Source: Phallusia mammillata
Lineage: Eukaryota > Chordata > Ascidiacea > Phlebobranchia > Ascidiidae
Direction: 5' to 3'
Length of the DNA stretch: 64,000 bases
NCBI GenBank assembly: GCA_003260075.1
Contig: QLIY01000637.1
Location: 1-64,000 of the forward strand
Shown: positions 9,892-21,600 of the stretch, piece after piece
How positions within the stretch are numbered: position 1 is the first letter of the stretch
How the letters are laid out: each line of letters opens with the position of its first letter
Translations under genes and position numbers: made by a program
Notes under the pieces: generated by a model
What the model saw: only the letters and a program-made list of their open reading frames with translations
What the model was told of the DNA's origin: nothing
Databases searched by the model: none

Positions 9892-12207
9892 ATGTTTGCC
9901 AATAACTTCTTACATGATGAAGCACAGCAAGAGGCTGAAGACATTGTGTCATCATGGCTGACAAACAAGCAATGTAGTGAACTGACTGGATTGGATATCA
10001 GTTCTGGTGAACATTTAGGAGAAAAACCATTTAGTGAACATGCAAGTCTATCATCACTCCTAAGAGATGAATCAGATCCTTCCAGCAGTGTTGCTTGTGC
10101 TGCAAAATCATTTCTCCATCAACCTAATGAAAGTGATGCAGTAATAAGAAAGCTTCACAGCTGTTTATCATTTGACGGAAAGGATTTGCTAAAAGAAAAG
10201 GCAAATAAAAAACCTAGCTTTGTTAGGCCGATCATGACAATGGAACTTCGTCATCAGCAGGTTAAGGAGGCCCGGAAAAAGAGACAAGAAGAAACTGCTA
10301 GGCGTCAAAATATGCTGATGCAAAAACAACAAATGAAGAAAGTGGCAGAAGATATTGTCAAGCAGGAAGTCAAGGAAGAGCAAATGAGAAAAAAGATGGA
10401 AGAAGATGCTATTTTACAGGAGATGAACAGGATACGGAAAATTGTGCAGGATCAACGAAAAAATGCAATGAAATCTCAAACCACCTCTGCAAAACCTGTT
10501 GAAAATTTAAACACAAAGCCTGAACAAACTGAGATTAACAATCAGGAAACACAAAAACATGAAACAAATAAAACAAGAAATACGATTGGTGCTGTCCACA
10601 TTGATCGTAGTTTTCTATTGGAAAAGATGATCCAAAAGCGCAGAAGAAGCACATTGAAAAATTTCTTTGTTTCTTGGTTTAGAGTTGTGCTTGATCGTAA
10701 AGCTGCAATGGGAAAGGCAAAAGCCTTGTCAGAATGGAACTGCACTATGAGAGTTTGGAGTGCATGGAGAAAGTATACCATAATTCAAACTTCAAACCGC
10801 TTTTTGAAACTGCATGAAACCAACATAAGACAAAAGAAAGTACAAGAGCATCTTGCAGACATTAAATACAGCAAAGCAATTTTGAGAAAATATTTTCGAG
10901 CCTGGAAAACCTTTGTTAAAGCAAATGTGTATAGCAAAGACATATGGCAAGCTCACGAGTCTACCAAAGCTAAGATGGAAGCTCTTCTTGGTGCTGTTGT
11001 CAAGAAAAAAACACAAAAACCTGTTGAAGATGACCTTGTGGTTGAGTGTTTTGAAGATAGTTCTTCTGTTCCACCCAGTGTTAAAGAAGACTTTCCTGTG
11101 AAGTTTACAGCCACTGAGAAAACGCAACTAAAACCAAAGTGTAAGCCAGCATGGCAGTTGACAAAAGCTGATGTGAAGAAAATGTCCAAAACACAGATGC
11201 TACACCTGCAACCAAATCTAGCTGCCGGAGATGGACACCGAGTTGCACCTAGGAAACAAAAATCACAGATACATATGAGTCGAGTTCAACAAGATAATAG
11301 TTCCCAACATCCACTTGAGGTGGTGGACCAAAACACAGAGACACAGCATACTGCTTCACCTCTGAGAAAGCCAACGTCAAAGCATCAGAAGAAAGAACTG
11401 GTAGGCACAACTAAACCAAGAACCTTAACTGAAATGGAGAAAAGAGCTGAAGAGCGAGCCAAGAGAAGACAGGAGTTGCTGGACAGAAGAAAAGAGAAAG
11501 AAAGAGGAAGGGCTGAGCAACTGGAAAAAGAAGAGGAGGAAAGGCTGGAGAAAGAAAAGGAGGAAAAACAAAGAAAACTTCGAGAGGCACAGGAGGCAAA
11601 AAAGATCAAAGAACAACAGTTGCAGGCAAAGAAAGAATTTCAAGCAAAAATGCGGGCTTTGGCTCTTACTGCAGATGGACATTACAGAAAAAAATTATTG
11701 TTAAAATTTGGTATCAATCCCTGGTTGAATTATATTGCTAAAATAAAGCAAATGGAGGATTCTGCAAAGAAGCATTGGAGTAGTAATGTTTTGGAAACCA
11801 CTTTCTTTATGTGGTTATCGGCGTCCAGAAAAAGATGTGCAATTAAGCAAACAAAAGCTGACAATTTTTGCATATACCTTACAAAGAAGCATGCTTTTAA
11901 ACAGTGGCTGGCATATGGTGAAATAGTGTTTATTCAAGAGAAGAAAGCTGACTTGCATTATTCACATGTGATTAAGAAAAAATATCTTGAAACTTGGAAA
12001 CTTTTTACAACCAATGAGCAACTTCAGTTTTTTAACAATGAGGAACTTGCACAGGGCCACAATGAAAAGAGGTTGCTCAAGCTTGGTTTCAATCTGTTTC
12101 TTAAGCATCACCGTAATTTAGCAAGGGAAAAAGACCGTTCAAGGCATGTGTCGAACATGCGAAGAAAAATTGCAGAACTTTTGCCAGATTTTTGTCCTGA
12201 TGAGTAA
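9892..12207 (+). CDS. CCDC191: CCDC191-like coiled-coil protein, single exon, 771 aa
   Basis: One uninterrupted 771-codon frame; the in-frame stop TAA at 9847-9849 makes ATG 9892 the first usable start. Residues about 115-185 and 505-585 are charged coiled coil. The second begins LTEMEKRAEERAKRRQELLD and runs into YRKKLLLKFGINPWL, the arrangement I know from vertebrate CCDC191 (KIAA1407). Several segments of about 35 residues carry a tryptophan in patterns such as FFVSWFRVVL, YFRAWKTFV and HAFKQWLAYG, reminiscent of SFI1-type helical repeats. Function is not established; the bidirectional arrangement with CFAP77 is compatible with a ciliary or centrosomal role. Vertebrate orthologues have many exons, so the intronless structure is notable. 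Assignment rests on remembered similarity. Confidence 0.8.
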   Translation: MFANNFLHDEAQQEAEDIVSSWLTNKQCSELTGLDISSGEHLGEKPFSEHASLSSLLRDESDPSSSVACAAKSFLHQPNESDAVIRKLHSCLSFDGKDLLKEKANKKPSFVRPIMTMELRHQQVKEARKKRQEETARRQNMLMQKQQMKKVAEDIVKQEVKEEQMRKKMEEDAILQEMNRIRKIVQDQRKNAMKSQTTSAKPVENLNTKPEQTEINNQETQKHETNKTRNTIGAVHIDRSFLLEKMIQKRRRSTLKNFFVSWFRVVLDRKAAMGKAKALSEWNCTMRVWSAWRKYTIIQTSNRFLKLHETNIRQKKVQEHLADIKYSKAILRKYFRAWKTFVKANVYSKDIWQAHESTKAKMEALLGAVVKKKTQKPVEDDLVVECFEDSSSVPPSVKEDFPVKFTATEKTQLKPKCKPAWQLTKADVKKMSKTQMLHLQPNLAAGDGHRVAPRKQKSQIHMSRVQQDNSSQHPLEVVDQNTETQHTASPLRKPTSKHQKKELVGTTKPRTLTEMEKRAEERAKRRQELLDRRKEKERGRAEQLEKEEEERLEKEKEEKQRKLREAQEAKKIKEQQLQAKKEFQAKMRALALTADGHYRKKLLLKFGINPWLNYIAKIKQMEDSAKKHWSSNVLETTFFMWLSASRKRCAIKQTKADNFCIYLTKKHAFKQWLAYGEIVFIQEKKADLHYSHVIKKKYLETWKLFTTNEQLQFFNNEELAQGHNEKRLLKLGFNLFLKHHRNLAREKDRSRHVSNMRRKIAELLPDFCPDE

Positions 12208-13587
12208 GTTTATTGGTTTTGTTGACCAAAAAGGGTTGGCAAAATCAAGAAGATTACTTATAATTAGCTAAGCGCTTTGGACAAAACAACAATTGTGCTT
12301 AACATGTATAGTATATTTTTAGTACTTTCAAACCGCTGTAGCACAAAATTTCAAAAACATCTACATTTATTATATTAATATTTTTTTAGATACTTTATTA
12401 CTGATACTGTTTGTTTCTGACAAAAACACTTCAAAGGCATTTTGCTGAAGCTTTTTGGTTACAAATTGATTTTGTGCTAAAGCTGGTGTTTTGGTTAAAT
12501 CTTGAATTGATATAGCCGTTGTGCTACGTGTCTTGTTTGTAAATTATCTGAAAACTATGTAAAAAAAATTAGGCGATGGATCTGCATAGGGTAACAACTT
12601 GCAATTGGAAATATTTAAAAACCTGGTGGTGCTCGTATTTGGAGTGCTATAGGCAGGACTTTTTGATTTATCCCTGCTTTGATATGCAACATTTTACAAA
12701 AATGGATTGTCCATTGCAAGTAACGTCCTTATATTGTCCTGCTGCCTGACGCAAAGCAAGACATCGTTCAGTTTTGTTTCGTTGGGAATGTCAACTTGGC
12801 TGAGAAGTATTCCACTTGGCTCACAACAAACGAAATAACCTCAAGTTAAGTTGAGGTCCTCAACTCAAAATTTTTTTTTTAATTCCCCAATAAAAAATAT
12901 TTATGAGAGTAAAATCGCAGTATGTTTCCCTTCAACCTTTTCAGTCCAAATGCGAGATTTAAATGCTGTGGAAGATGCAGTCAATTCAGTCAAAATAAAT
13001 TTATTTGAGAGGTATATATATTTACAGATTACAGCCCCATAATTAACATGAATCAACCGCTGATCGAGGCACTCAGATTTTTTGCGTCTTTGGCCGGACA
13101 GCAACAATAGGTTCAAACCTAATTTACCCGCTTTGTACAAATGTGACTGAAACTTCGAATTTAAAAACTATGATGTGTTTGACCGAGAGTTAATTAGCTG
13201 TACTGACTGAGACCTGTGATGGACACGTATGCGGAGGAAATTGAGATTATGTGATTTGTGTAATCTACTTGGCAATTACGTACGCATATGCAAGACTTAA
13301 AATCTGCGCCCGGGGCAATATCCCGTTTTCGTAAAACAGTCGATGTCCAGAATTCGCACTTCTATAAGGAAAGAATATCCCGTTCAACTGGCTGAAACAT
13401 ACTTATAGTCAGTGTTTGATGGAGTTTGAGAAAAATCATGAAAGTTAGTTCCAGAACACCGAATGAATTTGGTATGATACAAATACAAGAAAGTGTTTTT
13501 CGTTTTAAGGACTAGCTTGAAACAGATAAGCAACTGCTTTAGGTTACAGAGGATTTAGATGTTGGACACCAATACCCCACCATCAGA
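12208..13587. other. Intergenic region, CCDC191 to B4GAT1-like gene
   Basis: AT-rich, about 1.4 kb. It should hold the CCDC191 3' UTR and the promoter/5' UTR of the glycosyltransferase. Short frames at 12851-13140 have no recognisable content. No repeat with clear ends was found. Confidence 0.4.
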
Positions 13588-16500
13588 ATGAATTATTCTA
13601 AAATGTGGACCAATCGGTGTTTCGCCCTTATCCTTGAAGTCCTAATAACGATTACCACATTTCTTGTAGTAAAACATCTAGGAATCGACCATTTCAAGCA
13701 CAAATTCAGGTAAGAATCCTTTGTGTTGGTATGTTCTCACAAACCGTTGCTTTAATTGTCAAAACGGGTCATAATTTAAGTCTTAATTTGGGAAACCGGC
13801 TAAACTAGTTTGAAATTGTAATATTCGGCGAAAACCGTATACTTCTACAAAATTTTTAACTCCTAAACATCGATATAGCCCTAGATTTTTTTTCGAAAAT
13901 AAAGTCAAAATTTTTGAGTTGTTTTCCGTTTCAAACCAGTTTTCGGTAGGGGGTAGAATCCGGCCAAAACCACTCCAACACGACAATATTTTCGTAAAAA
14001 AAACAACCAAACCCGTTTTTTTTCTTTAAATTTCAAACTAAAATTTTTGTAATGTATTCCTTTGTAAACCAGTCTAGAAGATAGGTAGGAGTCTGAAACT
14101 GTCCAAAACCAGTTTGAAATTTAATCATTTCGACAAAAACCCAACCAAAATCGAATTTTTCTTTAAATTTTGAACTACCAAAAGACGAAAAAAAGGAAAG
14201 GCTATAGCAGGGGTGGCCAACCCGCGGCTCGCGAGATATATATGCACAAAAAATTATTGCTTGAACAAAGCTTCAATCAAAATCAATTTTATCACACAAC
14301 GTTTAATATGTCTGAAAATCGTTAGGATTCAAGTGCAGAAAATGATGCGCACACTTACTTAAGCAAGGGTTATGAAATCCGATGACGCGAATGCGTAGAT
14401 GTGAATGGATTGTACCAGGTATTCCAGATGCTCTGGAACTTCGTCTTCCGTTTCCCACGATGACTCAGCAGCGTGGTAGATGACCAAAACGTCGGCTTGC
14501 TCGGGAAACGAGCTTGGCAAGTTCGAACCTCTGGGATAGGGGCACCAGTTTGAAGCACCAGCCTCCTTAGAGCCTGTTGGGCGGCAGGTATGGTGTCTCA
14601 AGGGAATGGATAGATTGATAACACAAGATTCTTCTCCGATAGGACGCGACCACAATGGCCTTGCAGGTGCGGCGTGCGTTAGTGTGATCCACTCAAGTTG
14701 CTCACGATTAACCCGTTGATAGAGTCTCACTGCTTTACTTATTTCGTCTGGGTTGTTGCCGAAACTAGTTTGTTCAAGATCTGTGCTTGCAATTAAACCT
14801 TGGAAGATTTCACACCTTANAGCACAGGTCTCTGAGTGTGTGAGGAAGGGACGAGGCATTAAACATATGTGCTTATGTGTATAATGTGGCTCTTTGTGGT
14901 AACACAATAAAAAATATGGCTCTTAAGCTTCGACCGGTTGGCCACCCCTGGGCTATAGCCTTAGGTTTGTTCGAAAATCGAGTCAAATTTTTTTGTCATG
15001 AATTTCGTTTTACATCAGTCAAATAGTTCGGTACTAGTCAAAAACCGGCCAAAACTAGCTTGAAATTGTAATATTCCGGCAAAAACCCAACCAAAATCGA
15101 AATTTTCTTTAAATTTTGAATTCCTAAATATCAAAAAAGGAAAGGCTATAGCCTGATGTTTTTTTCGAAAATCGAGTCATATTTTTTTGTGATTTATTTC
15201 TTTGCAAACCAGTCTAGAAGGTCGGTAGGAGCCAGAAACTGTCCAAAACCAGTTTGAAATTGTAACATTCCGGCGAAAATTCAAACAAAATCAGATTTTT
15301 CTTTAAATTGTGAACTACCAAAAATCAAAAAAAGGAATCAAAAATCAAAAAAGGAAAGGCTATAGCCTTAGGTTTTTTCAAAAATCGAGTGTAAGTTTTT
15401 TGTCTTGTATTCCGTTTCAAACCAGTTAAATGGTTCGGTACTAGGCAAAAACCGGCCAAAACTAGTTTGAAACTATAATATCCAGGCGAAAACCCAATAA
15501 AAACTTGATTTTTCTCAAAATATTTAACTCCTTTGAACTCCCAAAAATCAAAAAAGGAAAGGCTATAGCCTTAGGTTTTTTCGAAGATCGAGTGTAAGCT
15601 TTTTTGTCTTGTATTCCGTTTCAAACCAGTTAAATAGTTCGGTACTAGTCAAAAACCGGCCAAAACCAGTTTGAAATTGTAATATTCCGGCGAAAACCCA
15701 ACCAAAACTGGATTTTTGTTCACAAAAGTGATACTTTTTTTATTTTTTGACACCCGAACACAGATAAAATGGGGAAGGCTTTTGAAATTTCGTGTTTTAA
15801 AAAAAAAGATTTTTGCTAGAATAAACTGCATGGAGAAAACATTGCACAAAATCGGCGAAAATGAACGGGTAATCGTAATCAACAATATGATGAGAGCAGA
15901 CGACAAACAAAATAAAGAAGACATTTCCTTGCTCGTCCAGGGTGATATTTCCAAATTGCATTACGTCCCTCAGTTGGCTCAACTTTGGGAAGGGCCAATT
16001 GAAGCTGTTTTTTATCACACCAATGTGAGTTTAAGTCTTTGCCGATCTCCTAAACTTGTGCATGATGTTGATCTGATGCATCATTTTTTTGTTAAATCAA
16101 TATTTTACAGGCTTTAAAATTGGGTGTAGAATATCCGTCATGGATGGGATACATTTTGCGTAATATTTTGAAATTGAAAAGTTTTACCTCTACGCTGGGG
16201 TGTTTGCAACAAAACTTTTTTAGGTCTGAAACATTTTTTAAATGCGTTTTGTTTTATTCGGGTAATTATTAGTTTTTTGACCATTTTACAACCTAATCAG
16301 CCGACTTAAAAACACAAAGATTTTGCAATGTGACGCGGTGATGCTAAGGTTTTGATTTTGTTTTTAGTACGCTGATCTGGATCGCGTTGTTTCAGCAATT
16401 ATTCAACTACGATATTGCTTTTCCCACATTCGAAAACACGTAACCTGGCATTTCGTCAGTCCCTCACAAAACGATGAAGTCTGCAAAGAAGAAGTAAACA

Positions 16501-17695
16501 TTGCTCCACATCTTTCGTTCTGTGACGACGGTGACTCAGCATGTGAAAATCATGAGTCATCATGCGAATTTTTTTTTGCCAAACTCCGTAACAATTTAAC
16601 AGATCCCGGATTAGATGTCAACTACTGGTTTCCTGTTAACGTGTTACGCAACGTTGCACGAAATAACACCAAGACTGATTGGCATTTAACTTTAGACATA
16701 GATCTTGTGGTGTCAGAAAGTATGAGGGAAAGATTTCTAAATTTTGCCAAACGTAATGGTGTTTTCAATTCGCTATCAAAACCCATTTATATTCTTCCTG
16801 GTTTTGAGTTCACTTCTGATTCAGATGATCTGCCTCGAACAATGGAAGAACTCTTCTACCATTATTACATCACAATGGGACTTCGCGTATTTCATGAATG
16901 GTGCAAAACGTGTTACCACCATACTAATTACGAACTATGGTTGAAATCGTGTCAAAACCAGCAGCTAAAAGGCAAAACCGATATCATTGTTTCCCATTAC
17001 GTACAATGGAAATCTTCATTTGAGCCCTACATCATCGCTCCAAACACCATACCCATGTTTCCCGAACTGTTCCAAGGTTACGGCTACAACAAAATCAGCC
17101 AGGTAATTAGGTTTACTCGATATCTTTTAACAGTTATGAATCTATCTTCCTACAAGACTGAGTACGTCTACAACAGTGTAAGTTCTTTTATCGGCCTGTT
17201 TGTTTTGATACAAACTCTTTGTCAAGGAGATCAGCGATGTAAATTTATTTTATATTCCCTTCTGCTTTCATCATAAAGATGTAAGGTATTTATTAGCACT
17301 TATGAAGCTCATATAAGCTCTTAGCATTTTTCTTGGGAAACTTTTGAGGAAAAATTCACCAAATCCAGCACATGTATAGCTGTTTGCCTTTATTTATCTT
17401 CAGAGCTTGTCAAATTTGGTAATAATTTACCCCATGTTTAGGTACTTTAATTGCAAGACTGGTCTAAGAGCCTTTTTTAACTATAACACCTTAAATGATT
17501 TTTCTGTCATTGCAGTCTTACGAAACCGCTTTAGCTGGATACAAGTTTGCTGTTCTCGCAAATGCGTTTGTCGTGCACCATGGCTGGAAATCACCAACGG
17601 AAGGAATAAAAAAACTACAGTTGAAACACAATTCTATAATTTGGGAAAAATTGAAAAGAAAGTTGCATAAACAATATAGTAACCGGCTGATTTAA
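13588..17695 (+). CDS. B4GAT1: GT49 beta-1,4-glucuronyltransferase, B4GAT1-like, 4 coding exons, ~413 aa
   Basis: Family role: Golgi type II enzyme adding glucuronic acid to xylose on O-mannosyl glycans, priming LARGE-dependent matriglycan on dystroglycan. Exon 1 (13588-13709) encodes a short tail and signal anchor (CFALILEVLITITTFLVV). Exon 2 ends at 16024, exon 3 is 16368-17102, exon 4 is 17516-17695. The exon 2 start is uncertain: 15820 (after TAG) or 15778 both keep frame; the stronger-looking acceptor before 15764 would create a stop. With 15820 the protein is 413 aa, close to human B4GAT1. The DxD motif sits in LTLDIDLVVS (about 219-221), preceded by FPVNVLRNVAR; the GT49 C-terminal block includes PNTIPMFPELFQGYGYNKIS and ANAFVVHHGWKSP. 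It could be another GT49 paralogue, but LARGE is excluded by the lack of a GT8 domain. Confidence 0.88.
13790..15720. repeat. ~200-bp diverged tandem repeat in intron 1 of the GT49 gene
   Basis: A unit containing GTTTGAAATTGTAATATTCC, a run close to CAACCAAAATCGA, then AAAGGCTATAGCC and CCGTTTCAAACCAG recurs. The GTTTGAAA landmark is near 13809, 14111, 15058, 15250, 15467 and 15669. After removing the inserted hAT element (751 bp with its duplication) the last five landmarks are spaced about 190-220 bp apart; the first gap (about 300 bp) spans a more degenerate stretch. Units are diverged by substitutions and small indels. No coding frame is conserved across units. Confidence 0.75.
14208..14950. 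mobile_element. hAT element, 743 bp, with perfect 8-bp TSD, inserted in the satellite
   Basis: Left end CAGGGGTGGCCAACCCGC and reverse-complemented right end CAGGGGTGGCCAACCGGT are inverted repeats. Identical duplications ggctatag flank it at 14200-14207 and 14951-14958; this octamer is part of the surrounding satellite unit. The interior has a 182-codon minus-strand frame (14907-14359) interrupted by the single N at 14820. That frame does not look like a hAT transposase and I do not recognise it; it may be captured host sequence. Confidence 0.92.
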
Positions 17696-18647
17696 ATCAA
17701 CAAGAAATAACACTTTTCCCAAGTAAACGTTGGTCCAGTCTTGGTGTCAAAAACACAGTCAATATTTCTTTTTTGAAATAAACAAACGTTTTTGAAAGTT
17801 TTATTCATAGACATCCTGCAAAAAAGAGCAACAAAATCAAAATGTGTATTCTTCAGGAAAGTAGATGAAATATAAACGCACAGGTTTACGGACTCACTTA
17901 GGTTCGAAAGCTAGGATGAAAAAAATTACAAAAAAAGTTTAAAACAATATGTGTTTCTCTTATGAAAATAATCCCTAAAAACAACAAAAGGCTGCACTTA
18001 TTGAATAAACCAAAACGTATGTTCAATTTCTTTCAAGCGTGTTTTAAATACTTTGTGTATGCTGCGAAAATCACAGTGGCAAAAAAGTTTTTTTGTCACA
18101 AATTCCGCGCAAACAATAACCTTAAAAATAGAAAAAATCTACACGTATGAATTGTTCACAAAATACGGCAACTTTTGCATAAACAGGGGAACTTGAATAA
18201 CAAATGTTAAACACTGTCAATTGAAGCTCAGAGAGCGTTCGAAGTTTTATTCCTTCATATTTAATACTTGACTAGGAAAATCCTGCAAGCAATATCAGCG
18301 TGTTTATTTGAATAATTGATTACTAAAACTGTATCTAACAAAAAGCATAATTATTAAAACAAAACAAAAAAGTGCGCATAATTTGCTGTAAGGTGTTGAT
18401 ATGTTACTTCTTATTAACATTCGACTCTTAAACCAAACTAGGATGCTGAGACGATGTAAAAAATAGACTCAAAGAACTTTTTCAGTTTAAAAAAGTTCTG
18501 GCAAGCGTGTTAAACACAAAAAGCTTAATTGCGTAGTACAAAAAGTTGTGTCATAAAGGGGTCGTATTCATTTCACTAGCCGCTGCGTTTAGCAAAAGTA
18601 AAAGTCATTTCTCTGCTATATATATTTGTATTTTTCGTCATATTGTG
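17696..18647. other. Convergent intergenic region, GT49 gene to SLC2 gene
   Basis: About 950 bp of A/T-rich sequence between two converging 3' ends. Short plus-strand frames (for example 17962-18150) are lysine/asparagine-rich and look non-coding. TTTATT at 18303-18308 could be the minus-strand polyadenylation signal of the transporter, though it lies 340 bp from the stop. Confidence 0.4.
17777..17782 (+). terminator. Polyadenylation signal of the GT49 gene
   Basis: AATAAA occurs 82 bp after the stop codon at 17695. Confidence 0.55.
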
Positions 18648-21600
18648 TCATACACTTGTGAGTGAAGTCGCTTCCATAGAGCGCGTTTTGTCGTCATCGA
18701 CAGTGACGTCACTTATTTTTGAAACAGGAGCTTTTTTGACGTCAAACAAAGCTTCGATTTCGAGTAAAGTTTTTCCACGAGTTTCGGGAAAACATCGCCA
18801 CGCAAAGACAGTAGAGAGCACACTGACGACAGAAAAACACCAGAAAACGCCGTGAGGTGATATAAGGGCCTGAAAACAAATAAAAAAATAACTTTCAAAT
18901 TTCAGCACGATGTCATTTGCCCGGAACGGTCGTATTATGCTCAAGTTCATGTCGAAATATGTTTCATTCAAAGCAAAAAACTAGATTTTGAGATTTGGTT
19001 TTATTGTAACCCAATTAATTCTGATTGAAAAACCTGGCCTGTTCCTTCCAACAAACTGGAGTGCCGTTGCATAGCTACACTAGCCAACACTAGTCGTCAC
19101 CAGCTGCACTGACGAGACCTTATAGGTCGAAACAGTGTGCACTATCTGCAGCGTATCATTTTGTTGATACAACTTACAAACTTAGATGATTTTTAGGACT
19201 TGAATCACGGACATCACGGTTTTTCATAGTTTGAACAGCAATTACAGAATGGTTAAATACAGGTTAAAATACAAATAAATTTGTTCACACTTACCGACAG
19301 AAAACGAAAAGACTTGATAACTAGAAACGCGGAAATTCCGTTCACTGAAGTTGCTACAGCACTTCCAATTCCACGAAAGCTCATTGGGAGAATCTCACCA
19401 AGAGCAAGAAACGCAATAGGACCAAGACCAATGGCAAAAAACGCCATAAAAAGCAAAGTACTTGATAAAGCTATCCATGCAGCAACTATAATCAAGCAAC
19501 AAGTAAAGTTACTACCGTTTTTTCTGTTTTAAATAATTGCTTTTTTGTACATGACTGTAATAGCAGTAAGTCACCTGGGGTATCCCGGTCCGGTGAAGTC
19601 CCTTCAACGGTAGCGTTTGCACTTGCCATTGTGAAATTTGCTGACAGTTCTTCGTTGAAATTTTGCTTGCTCATGTGGAACAAACAGGCCCCGAGCGTCG
19701 CATTGCAGATAGCGACACCTAGCGACGAAAGCATGAGCGACTTTTTTCGCCCTAGTTTTTCGACAAGATGCATTGTAAAAAACATTACAACTGCTTGTGT
19801 CATACCAACAAGTAGCGAGGGCAGGTGTTCTGCGAAAATAAATATACTAACTTCAACAAAGATGCAAATAGTATGTGCTAAACAAGAAATGCTCTTTTTG
19901 ACTTCAACGTTAATTTTGCGTAAAAATCATTGCATTTTTGCCATAACCGTCAAAAGCAAACTATTTGTTTTCTCCACCCAATCGTTTGTTCTTTTAAAAA
20001 AAGAAACTCATAATTCTATTTCAACTGTGTTTATTTTGGACTCCAGATCGAAAAAACGCTGGTTATACAACGATAGGTTTATCACTTTTCTTTACACTTA
20101 CCAACTTAAGTATTATTATTAAACAAATAATAAATGTAATTCTTTGCATCATGCACCACACAGCTGTGCTACATTACATTTACACCTTTATCCCATTTTT
20201 GCCGCAATGACCCATCTTACCATTTTTGAATCCAGCCGTTTTGAAAATGGAATGTGCGTAGAAAACAATGGCATTAATACCAGTAAAATGTTGAAACGAG
20301 TGCAAACATACGACAATACAAATCGGTTTGTAGAAGTGGGGTCGACATATGGATTCTATGCTGAACTTCATCTGTGAAAAAACATCCGTTACTAAGCCGA
20401 CTTTGTAGCACTTACCTAAAGTTTTCTTCATTAATGTGAAATCACAGTAAAGAGGTGGGCTCAGGCGAACAAGGACCTATGGATCTTCTTTTAAATAAGT
20501 TCCTTCTATGGATTTTCTTAGTTCCATTTAAATATTTTTTGAAAGAAAAATTAGTTAACATTGTTGTTTACAGATTAAAGCAGAAATTACAAAATAACAA
20601 CAGTTGAACGCAAAGTAAGGTACGATACAAGTGCGAATTAATAAAATTAATAAATTTCATCTTTTGAACATTTTTGACAACAAGGAAACACTTTTGCACG
20701 AAAAAGACAAATTTTTATTTTATCATTGTGTTTCGGGAATGCTTACAGCCAACAAGGACACTTTAAATTTATTTTTACCTTTTTGAAGGGGAGAATTTAA
20801 CAAATTATAAGATTTATAAGCATTTATACATAAAAATCAGAAACAGCAAACTCTAAAATCTTACTGATGGTTGAACAGGCGCAGATTTATACTCAATAAT
20901 CCTTTTTCTGATCGCACTTAAGTATTTTTTCCCGCCATAGAGGAATTTAAATGATCTCAAAGCACCCTGTTCGTCACCACGCTTGAGTAACCAATAGGGG
21001 CTTTCCGGAATTACAAAGCAGCAAAAAATAGCCAGACACACTGAAAAACAAATTTGTGATGTTTTGTTTCATCGAAAAAGGCAAGTGAGAGCTACAAATA
21101 TAGTTTGATTTGCCAAGAAATAAACAACTCTGTAAAACCATGCTTTAGCGACCAAAAATAAAACAACGTTTTATTTTTTATTTCCAGGTCAAATGTTGCT
21201 GCCATGCCACAATAACATTTCATGAAAGGCTGCGTTAGTTATTAGAACATTAACATGGGTCTTATCAATATTAAAATGATTTAATTTAGAGTTGCTTTTG
21301 CAAACGCATTTCATCCAAAAAAAACCAGGCCCAAAAACCAATCCTGCAACAAGCATTAAATTTTTTTACCTTTTTCTCATTCAACAGAAACTATTAGATT
21401 TGTTCATTTAAATATTAAGTTTTGCCACACAGCTTGCCAACATCACATAGTTTAAGCTTTATTTGGCCTAATTAGCTTTCGAAGTTAAACGAGTGGTTTC
21501 ACACAAAAAGTTAAACTATGTAATCAATACTGTATTAGTGTTCAAAGCAGTAAAAACCATATAACAATGACTTTGAAAAATCTGTACATAGTGAAATGAC

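Noticed and set aside
11385-11682. Several minus-strand frames rich in Ser, Phe and Leu inside CCDC191
   Set aside because: They are the antisense of a Lys/Glu-rich coiled coil, which always gives Phe/Ser/Leu-rich open frames.
14359-14907. 182-codon frame considered as a host gene
   Set aside because: It lies wholly inside a hAT element with perfect target duplications and contains an N, so it is listed as element interior.
16111-16225. Open frame after TTTTACAG in the GT49 gene, between exons 2 and 3
   Set aside because: About 38 codons are open, but no donor in the right phase exists, and exons 2 and 3 join in frame at a point fitting the family alignment.
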